Shown here in pieces: positions 1 through 5,944 of a stretch of 13,438 nucleotides of DNA. Each line of letters opens with the position of its first letter. The stretch's first letter is position 1. The notes beneath the pieces were generated by a model. That model saw nothing but the letters and a program-made list of their open reading frames with translations. It did not search any database and had not been told where the DNA came from. The position numbers and the translations under genes were made by a program. The DNA is taken from contig JAUVAM010000026.1 in the NCBI GenBank assembly GCA_030591745.1, positions 1 through 13,438 of the forward strand, in the 5' to 3' direction. This DNA is from Deltaproteobacteria bacterium. GTDB lineage: Bacteria > Myxococcota > B64-G9.

Positions 1-1098
1 GATGAAGTCAAGAGCCGAACCAAGTTGTTTTTTGATGCCGCCAAGCGTTTGAGTCGGACGGTCAACCTGCGGGAGGTCCTGCACGAGGTGCTTGAATCGG
101 TCTGTGGCATTTATGAGGACACGGACTTCGCGGCCATCGCCTTGATAGAGGATGAGAAGAGCTTGATCTTAGAGGGCGCTTTGGGAGATGCCCAGGAGAG
201 CTGGATTGAAGAGCATATGCACAAGGCCATACCCAAAGACAGCTTGTGTTGGTTGACCATCAAGCGGGGAGAGGTCTTGCCGGTCAAGTCCTATCACGAG
301 ATGGCCAAGGATCAGCGCCATCCCTTTGGGCGGAGTATGAAGATAGGCGGTTTGGAGTCTCTGAAGTGTTTCCCGCTCAAGAAGGCCGGGGACGCCCAGG
401 CCGGCGATACGGGATACGAAAGCCAACCAGGAGATCAGGTCATCGGCACCCTGGTGGTGGGCTCGAGCAGGCGGCATCTCTTCCCCGAGGATCTGGCCAA
501 AACCCAGGATCGAGTGGACCTGCTTTATACTTTGGCCATGATGGCCGCCACCAATATTCAGAATGCACAGCGATACCAGACCATGGAGCGCATGGCCACC
601 ACGGATGGCTTGACGGGGCTGCACAATCACCGACGCTTTCAGGAGATGCTGGACCTGAGCGTGGCTGAGTCGCAGCGTTACGAGCGACCCTTGTCCATGT
701 TGCTGACCGACATTGATCACTTCAAAAATGTTAACGATACCTACGGCCATCCTGTGGGCGATGCGGTGCTCAAGTGCGTGGCCAGGGTTTTAAGCGATTT
801 GGCCAGGACTTCAGACCGGGTTTGTCGTTATGGTGGCGAGGAGTTCACTATCATTTTGCCGGAAACGGATAGGGAGGGTGCAGTTAGGCTGGCCGAACGA
901 TTTCGAGAGGCCATCAAGGAACAGACTTTTGAGGGCAACGGCGAGCGATTCAGCATCACGATGAGTCTGGGTGCTTGCACCATGCCGGACCAGGCTCAGC
1001 ATAAACAAGAGCTGATCGATCGATCCGATCAGGCCCTTTATTACGCCAAGAATAACGGACGGGATCGTACCGTCCACTATGGAGACATGGGAGCTTGA
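1..1098 (+). CDS. GAF-GGDEF diguanylate cyclase (5' partial)
   Basis: The reading frame is open from base 1, so the true start lies upstream; the TTG at 25 is merely the first start-like codon. About 365 residues are visible. A GAF-like sensory domain covers roughly residues 20-190 and a GGDEF domain roughly 200-358. The GGDEF domain has the usual N-terminal signature TDGLTGLHNHRRF, the metal/substrate segment DIDHFKNVND followed by GHPVGD, and an intact active-site GGEEF at visible residues 278-282 (bases 832-846). An RxxD inhibitory I-site (RTSD) ends exactly five residues before GGEEF, as in feedback-inhibited cyclases. The protein should therefore make c-di-GMP from two GTP and be product-inhibited. 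The GAF domain carries a Gly/Asp/Ala-rich insertion (KKAGDAQAGDTGYESQPGDQ) before its last strand. The stop is one base before the PhoH start, implying co-translation. The missing N-terminus could hold a receiver or another sensor domain. Confidence 0.95.
   Translation, partial: DEVKSRTKLFFDAAKRLSRTVNLREVLHEVLESVCGIYEDTDFAAIALIEDEKSLILEGALGDAQESWIEEHMHKAIPKDSLCWLTIKRGEVLPVKSYHEMAKDQRHPFGRSMKIGGLESLKCFPLKKAGDAQAGDTGYESQPGDQVIGTLVVGSSRRHLFPEDLAKTQDRVDLLYTLAMMAATNIQNAQRYQTMERMATTDGLTGLHNHRRFQEMLDLSVAESQRYERPLSMLLTDIDHFKNVNDTYGHPVGDAVLKCVARVLSDLARTSDRVCRYGGEEFTIILPETDREGAVRLAERFREAIKEQTFEGNGERFSITMSLGACTMPDQAQHKQELIDRSDQALYYAKNNGRDRTVHYGDMGA
1089..1093 (+). promoter_or_regulatory. Ribosome binding site deciding the PhoH start
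   Basis: GGGAG lies six bases before the ATG at 1100. It favours that start over the in-frame ATG at 1079, which would sit inside the cyclase gene and add seven residues (METWELE) ahead of the conserved PIN strand. The site lies within the last codons of the cyclase gene, so the two genes are probably translationally coupled. Confidence 0.7.
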
Positions 1099-1099
1099 G

Positions 1100-2419
1100 A
1101 TGAAGAAAATCTTTGTGCTCGACACCAACGTGCTGCTTCACGACCCGAAGGCCATCCTCAATTTTGAGGACAATGACGTGGTGATTCCCATCTACGTCAT
1201 CGAAGAAATCGATCGTTTCAAAAAGGAGTTAAGCGAGCTGGGGCGGAACGCCCGGGTGGTGGGGCGAATGATCGATGAATACCGGTCGCATGGGCGCTTG
1301 AGCGACGGAGTCGAGATGGAGACAGGGGGCAAGCTGCGCATCATGTTCACCAATCGGCGCTTGCCGGCTGAAATGGGCATGGATATGAAGATGGACCATC
1401 GCATTCTGGCCGTGGCCTTCGAGCTAAAGGAGACCATTCCGGAGCAACCTACAATATTTATCACCAAAGATGTCAACCTGCGGATTAAGGCTGATGCGCT
1501 GGGTATCACGGCTCAGGATTACGACACCGAGCGAGTGACCGCGGACGAAATTTACACCGGCGTGGCCAAGGTCGATATACCTGATGAACACATCGATGCT
1601 TTCTACCGCGATGGGGAGATATCGGTGGACCTGCTGCCTGAATTCGAACCCGTGGCCAATATTTTTGTGCACCTGGAGGGCAAGGATTCAGAAGGCCATT
1701 CGGCCTTGGGGCGGGTGGATCCTGAGGGCAAGACCTTGCACAGCCTGCTCAAGGCTCGCGGTGGGGCCTGGGGTATCCAGCCTCGAAATCGTGAACAGAC
1801 TTTCGCGATGGATCTTTTGCTCGACGACAGGATCAAGCTGGTTACCTTGGCGGGAAAAGCCGGTACGGGCAAAACGCTTCTGGCCCTGGCCGCAGGCCTG
1901 CACAAGACCTCGGAGGAGGGTGTCTTTCAGCGATTGCTGGTCTCCCGGCCGATTTTTCCCATGGGTCGGGACATCGGTTTTTTACCAGGAGACGTAGAGG
2001 ACAAGCTCAACCCCTGGATGCAGCCCATTTTTGATAACGTGGAACTCTTGCTCAACCTGTCCCGCAAGGACAAACGGCAGGGCCGAAGCTATCGAGAGCT
2101 GATGGACATGGGTTTGATCGAGATAGAGCCCTTGACTTATATTCGTGGGCGCAGCATCCCCAACCAGTACATCATCATCGACGAGGCGCAGAATCTAACG
2201 CCCCATGAGGTCAAAACCATCATCACCCGCGCCGGCGATTCCACCAAGGTCGTGTTGACCGGTGACTTCTATCAAATCGACAATCCCTATGTGGATTCTT
2301 CCAACAACGGCTTGTCCTTTGTGGTCAATCGTTTCAAGGGCCGTGCCATCGCGGGTACGATGACCTTGCGCAAGGGCGAACGCAGCAAGCTGGCCGAGGT
2401 GGCCAGCGATCTCCTCTGA
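1100..2419 (+). CDS. PIN domain-PhoH family ATPase/ribonuclease (PhoH2/YlaK type)
   Basis: This 439-residue protein has the two-domain architecture of PhoH2-type proteins. The N-terminal PIN domain (about 1-140) shows LDTNVLLHD at D8, acidic residues E35/E36 in the YVIEEIDRFK helix, D99 in MDHRIL and D124 in TKDVNLR. These match the four acidic positions expected of an active metal-dependent RNase. The PhoH P-loop domain follows, with Walker A GKAGTGKT (252-259), Walker B IIIDEAQNLTP (D361, E362) and a TGDFYQID sensor segment. Family members couple ATP hydrolysis to RNA unwinding and cleavage in the cytoplasm. In mycobacteria PhoH2 is paired with an upstream PhoAT antitoxin; here a diguanylate cyclase is immediately upstream and no small antitoxin ORF is visible. 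The family assignment is firm. The physiological RNA target is unknown. Confidence 0.95.
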   Translation: MKKIFVLDTNVLLHDPKAILNFEDNDVVIPIYVIEEIDRFKKELSELGRNARVVGRMIDEYRSHGRLSDGVEMETGGKLRIMFTNRRLPAEMGMDMKMDHRILAVAFELKETIPEQPTIFITKDVNLRIKADALGITAQDYDTERVTADEIYTGVAKVDIPDEHIDAFYRDGEISVDLLPEFEPVANIFVHLEGKDSEGHSALGRVDPEGKTLHSLLKARGGAWGIQPRNREQTFAMDLLLDDRIKLVTLAGKAGTGKTLLALAAGLHKTSEEGVFQRLLVSRPIFPMGRDIGFLPGDVEDKLNPWMQPIFDNVELLLNLSRKDKRQGRSYRELMDMGLIEIEPLTYIRGRSIPNQYIIIDEAQNLTPHEVKTIITRAGDSTKVVLTGDFYQIDNPYVDSSNNGLSFVVNRFKGRAIAGTMTLRKGERSKLAEVASDLL

Positions 2420-2429
2420 GGGAGATATC

Positions 2430-3722
2430 ATGAGAAAAAGCATTCTGTTTGTTTGTCTGCTGGTTCTATCAGCCACGTCCGTCCAGGCTGCCGAATACCA
2501 CAGCCTGCATGAGGTGTTGCGGCATTTTCAGGTGGCATTCGTCGAGCGCGCCAACCCCACATCTTTGTATGCTGGTGCTCTTTGGGGGCTGAAGAGCGCT
2601 GCGCCAAGGGCCCAGATTTCTTTGGGAGCCAATGGATCGGTCTTCGTGAAGGCCGGCAAGAAGCAAGTCGAATTGTCAGCCAGGGCCATGTTTGATTTTG
2701 AGGAACTGGAAAAGGCCCTGACCCTGGCAGCCGATACTTTGTTGGCAGGCGGGGCAGCCAAGAAAGCCCTGTGGCTTGAACGCAATATGATTCGTTCCAT
2801 GGTGGCCCACTGCGGCGATCCTTGGAGCATCTTTTTGCCCGCCGAACTTTATGTCCGCCTGCTCGACGATGGTAGTCGCGAGATGGGTTCCGCCGGTTTG
2901 CTTTTCGAGGCCGGACCAAGGGGCCTTCGCATTCTGGATGTGATCGAGGGTTCGCCGGCGGCCAAGGCCGGCTTGCGGCATGGCCAGGGTATTGAGGCTG
3001 TCGCGGGGCGACCGGCCGCGAATCTCAACGAACTGGAGGCCTTGGCCCTGGTCCGCGGAACCGTGGGAGAGAAGATCAAACTGCGGGTGGAAGGCAAGGA
3101 TTTCACCCTCAAGCTGGTGCCGGAGCCCAAGCGCAACATTTCGGTGGATTTGCTGGCTGATGGTCTGGCGCGCATTCGATTGTACAATTTTCGGGATGGA
3201 ACCGGGCGTCGTTTGGCCTCGGTTATGCAAAAATTAGGCAGCAAGGTACCCGGGGGGCTGAAAGGACTCATTCTGGATTTGCGAGGCAACCCCGGCGGTT
3301 TGGTCACCGAGGCCACCGAAGTGGTGGGTTTGTTCTGTCCGGCCGGCCTGGTGGTGCAGGTGATCAGCAAGAAGTATATGCAGAGCGAAATGGAGAAGAG
3401 TGCCCATGCAGGACCCTATCAAAAAGTGCCGATGGTCATTTTGGCCGATCATCGCTCTGCCAGCGTCAGCGAAATTGTGATCATGGCATTGCGGGACAAG
3501 GAGCGGGCTAGATTGGTGGGCACCAAAACCCTGGGCAAAGGAACGGTGCAGGTGGTGATGGAGTTGATGGACGGTTCGGCCATCAAGCTGTCCACCGGGC
3601 GATATTATTCGCCCAAGGGAACGCCCCTGTTTACCGGCATCGAGCCGGATGTGCGGATTCCTTGGGATGGCCAGGGAAAAGATCTGCAGCTCGAGCGAGC
3701 GGTGGAAATTTTGAGCCGATAA
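2430..3722 (+). CDS. Secreted PDZ-S41 C-terminal processing peptidase
   Basis: This 430-residue protein starts at ATG 2430, with GAGGGAG five bases upstream. A signal peptide covers residues 1-20 (Lys/Arg, hydrophobic core, then SVQA before AEYH). It is followed by a helical segment containing GDPWSIFLPAELYVRLL, which resembles the region before the PDZ domain in C-terminal processing proteases. A PDZ domain spans about 152-228 (SAGLLFE, GSPAAKAGLRHGQGI), and an S41 catalytic domain spans about 240-425 (GLILDLRGNPGGL, SASVSEIV, TLGKGTVQ, GIEPDVRI). By alignment with E. coli Tsp/Prc, S345 and K370 form the Ser-Lys dyad, with the same 25-residue spacing as S430/K455. It should be a catalytically competent periplasmic protease. 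It lies 10 bases after phoH and 36 before the LolA-like gene, so it may process a component of that export system; this is inference. Confidence 0.93.
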   Translation: MRKSILFVCLLVLSATSVQAAEYHSLHEVLRHFQVAFVERANPTSLYAGALWGLKSAAPRAQISLGANGSVFVKAGKKQVELSARAMFDFEELEKALTLAADTLLAGGAAKKALWLERNMIRSMVAHCGDPWSIFLPAELYVRLLDDGSREMGSAGLLFEAGPRGLRILDVIEGSPAAKAGLRHGQGIEAVAGRPAANLNELEALALVRGTVGEKIKLRVEGKDFTLKLVPEPKRNISVDLLADGLARIRLYNFRDGTGRRLASVMQKLGSKVPGGLKGLILDLRGNPGGLVTEATEVVGLFCPAGLVVQVISKKYMQSEMEKSAHAGPYQKVPMVILADHRSASVSEIVIMALRDKERARLVGTKTLGKGTVQVVMELMDGSAIKLSTGRYYSPKGTPLFTGIEPDVRIPWDGQGKDLQLERAVEILSR

Positions 3723-3748
3723 TTTTGCTTGGCGGCATCAACATGAGT

Positions 3749-3755
3749 GGAGGAG
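3749..3755 (+). promoter_or_regulatory. Ribosome binding site deciding the LolA-like start
   Basis: GGAGGAG sits directly before the ATG at 3759 (spacing from GGAGG is five bases). The in-frame GTG at 3747 would overlap this site and add only MEEN before a normal signal peptide, so 3759 is the chosen start. Confidence 0.8.
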
Positions 3756-3758
3756 AAC

Positions 3759-4490
3759 ATGAAGATTTTTATGGGGACGGTGTTGTTTGGCTTGGCTTTT
3801 TGCACGGCGGCCTGGGCCGGTTCCGCACAAGAGCTGCTGAAGAAGGTGGATGACGCCGAGTACGCGGCCAAGGATTCCGTGGTGGTGGTGACCATGGAAT
3901 TGGAGGAATCAAACGGCAAGCTTTCCAAACGCAAGATGGAGATGTACCAGCTGGGTAATGACAAGCGACTGATTAAGTTTTTGGAACCAGCCGATGTCAA
4001 GGGCATGGCCTTTCTGGATGCGGACGACAAGATGTATATTTATCTGCCCGCCATGCACAAAATTCGGCGCATCGCCGGAAGCGTAAAAAACGATAACTTC
4101 GCGGGAACGGATTTTTCCTACGACGATCTGTCCAGTGATCGGTTTTCTGATCGAATGGAAGCCAAGGCCATGAAGGAGGAAGGCGATCACTTCGTGTTGG
4201 ACTTGTTTCCCAGACCGGATAGCGATTCACAGTATGCAATGACCAGGATGTGGGTACGCAAGAAGGATAGCCTTTTTGACCGGATCGAGTTTTTCGACAA
4301 GGACAAAAAGAAGTGGAAAGTTTTAACCCGGAAAGACTTCCGTCCCGCGGGCAAGTACACGCAGAGTTTCCTCATGGTGATGGAGGACTTGAAAAAGAAA
4401 CACAAGACCCGAAATTTGGTCGAGTCCGTCAAGTGCGACACGGGTTTGAGTAAACGTTTTTTCTCCAAGCGTCAACTCAAGCGTCATTGA
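3759..4490 (+). CDS. LolA-like 'outer membrane lipoprotein-sorting' periplasmic protein
   Basis: This 243-residue secreted protein has a signal peptide at residues 1-20 (hydrophobic core, then AWA before GSAQ). The mature part begins with helix AQELLKKVDDAEYAA and then the strands of a LolA/LolB-like half-barrel. The family hallmark at about residues 93-127 is clear: YIYLPAMHKIRRI, GSVKNDNFAGTDF, then SYDDLSSDRF. An upstream KFLEPADVKGMAFL segment also fits the family. These proteins (COG2834, PF17131 type) are distant LolA relatives whose hydrophobic cavity is thought to carry lipid-like cargo, and they are often encoded beside MMPL/RND exporters, as here. The C-terminus is strongly basic (SKRFFSKRQLKRH). 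It is the likely periplasmic carrier between the exporter at 5945-8866 and the outer-membrane protein at 4495-5934. True LolA activity on lipoproteins is not shown by the sequence. Confidence 0.88.
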   Translation: MKIFMGTVLFGLAFCTAAWAGSAQELLKKVDDAEYAAKDSVVVVTMELEESNGKLSKRKMEMYQLGNDKRLIKFLEPADVKGMAFLDADDKMYIYLPAMHKIRRIAGSVKNDNFAGTDFSYDDLSSDRFSDRMEAKAMKEEGDHFVLDLFPRPDSDSQYAMTRMWVRKKDSLFDRIEFFDKDKKKWKVLTRKDFRPAGKYTQSFLMVMEDLKKKHKTRNLVESVKCDTGLSKRFFSKRQLKRH

Positions 4491-4494
4491 TGTC

Positions 4495-5934
4495 ATGAAG
4501 GGTCTTTATGCTCTTGTTTTTTTGATCCTCGTCGGCATGCCTTGTTCGGCTCAGGCCGGCATGGAGTTGAACGGTACGGTGGCGACGGAGAATTACCTGG
4601 GCTTGCGGGAAGGCGGTTTCTACAATTTTCGTAACGCCAACTGGTTCGGCCTCAAGGTGCGCGGCAACCCTTCGGAGCATGTGGCCGCCATGGCTGAGTT
4701 CGAATTGCGCAACACCAACTTTACTCGTGTGCAGACCATCGATGAACTTTGGGATCGCAGCCAGACCGATCCGGTCAGTTGGCGGGTGCGCGACGCTTAT
4801 GTCGACATCTATGGGTTTTTGCTGGACGGCGACCTTTTCGTGCTGGACATTCGGGCGGGAAAGCAGCACGTCGCCTGGGGCACGGGAGATGGCTTCAACC
4901 CCAGCAACCCTTTCGATCCCTTCGATTTGGAAAATCCCTTGGCCTTCGATCAACGCATGGGCAATGTGGCCTTGAAAGCGACACTCTATGTGGGCGACGA
5001 GTGGTTCAACATCGAGGGTGTGGTGGCGCCGCGCTTCTTGCCCTCCATGTTGCCGGTGGATCTTTTCCTTGGTGACGATCCCCTTGCCAACCCATTGATG
5101 CCACGCTTTGACCTGGCGGCCATGTTGCCTCAGGGCATGGAGGGTTTTCAGATCCTCGTGCTGCCTCCCGGCTACGATGTACTGCGTACAGTGACACCGG
5201 CAGCTGAGGTCGGCAATGTGCAGGCTGGTGCCAGGCTAAGGTTCAGTTTGCTGGATTTGGACTGTTCCCTGAGTTATGCCCACGCTCGGCAGAGCATGCC
5301 GGTACCGACCAAAGTTCAGGCCACGGCCGGCGTGCCGGGTTGCCCGGAAGGTCAGGCCAATTGCCTGGCGGTGCAGATGGACGATGTGGAACTCATCTAT
5401 CCGCGGGTGGATGTCATCGGCCTGAACCTGCGAGGTGATCTGGCCGGCATCGGGGTTTGGGCGGAGGTGGCCTTGATGCTGCCGGAACAAGTCAATACGG
5501 AAATCCTGACCGAGGTGCCTTTGTTAGGCGAGAGCCGTATGGACTTGGAGGCCATCAGTGAGGAGCCTTTCACCAAATGGGTGCTGGGCGCAGAGTACAC
5601 CTTTCCTGGCGGTTTCTATGCCAACCTGCAGTGGGTTCATGGTCTTTTCGTCGAAATGACGGGTCATCGTCTTCACGATTATTTGTTCTTGGTTTTGCGT
5701 CAGAGCTTGCTTTCGGATCGCCTCAACTTCGAGTTGAGTCTTGGGGGCGAGTTGGACACGACTTTGGGTCGGAGTGCTTTGGCGGGACTGGGTCAGATCA
5801 TGCTGACCTACAAACCTTTCGATGGGTCGCAGGTGAGCCTGGGCTATGTCTTGGCCCGAGGCGAGGCCGAGACTTCTTTGGAGATGTTTGAGGCTTTGGA
5901 CCAGGTTTTTTTCAGGGTGCGGGCCGACTTCTGA
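4495..5934 (+). CDS. Outer-membrane beta-barrel protein, exporter-associated
   Basis: This 479-residue protein has a signal peptide ending near residue 21 (SAQA before GMEL). The mature chain is rich in alternating amphipathic strands and ends in FFRVRADF. A C-terminal Phe is the usual recognition signal for BAM-inserted barrels. An N-terminal segment with GKQHVAWGTGDGFNPSNPFD resembles the GRQ-x-WG-x-x-x-G-x-NP motif seen in DUF1302-like and related porin-like proteins found with MMPL transporters. Some insertions between strands are unusually hydrophobic (the stretch around LPSMLPVDLFLGDDPLANPL and the following AAMLPQGMEG). I see no good Shine-Dalgarno before ATG 4495. With a 4-base gap after the LolA-like stop, translation probably depends on coupling. 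It is likely the outer-membrane partner or exit point of the system. Exact Pfam membership is uncertain. Confidence 0.8.
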   Translation: MKGLYALVFLILVGMPCSAQAGMELNGTVATENYLGLREGGFYNFRNANWFGLKVRGNPSEHVAAMAEFELRNTNFTRVQTIDELWDRSQTDPVSWRVRDAYVDIYGFLLDGDLFVLDIRAGKQHVAWGTGDGFNPSNPFDPFDLENPLAFDQRMGNVALKATLYVGDEWFNIEGVVAPRFLPSMLPVDLFLGDDPLANPLMPRFDLAAMLPQGMEGFQILVLPPGYDVLRTVTPAAEVGNVQAGARLRFSLLDLDCSLSYAHARQSMPVPTKVQATAGVPGCPEGQANCLAVQMDDVELIYPRVDVIGLNLRGDLAGIGVWAEVALMLPEQVNTEILTEVPLLGESRMDLEAISEEPFTKWVLGAEYTFPGGFYANLQWVHGLFVEMTGHRLHDYLFLVLRQSLLSDRLNFELSLGGELDTTLGRSALAGLGQIMLTYKPFDGSQVSLGYVLARGEAETSLEMFEALDQVFFRVRADF

Positions 5935-5944
5935 CGGGGATCCA

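Noticed and set aside
25..27. TTG as the true start of the diguanylate cyclase
   Set aside because: The frame is open back to base 1 with coherent coding sequence and no ribosome site before the TTG; the gene is cut by the window edge.
5846..5944. Upstream in-frame start for the RND exporter
   Set aside because: It lies entirely within the outer-membrane barrel gene and would add 33 Arg/Trp-rich residues; ATG 5945 has its own ribosome site and fits the normal first membrane segment.
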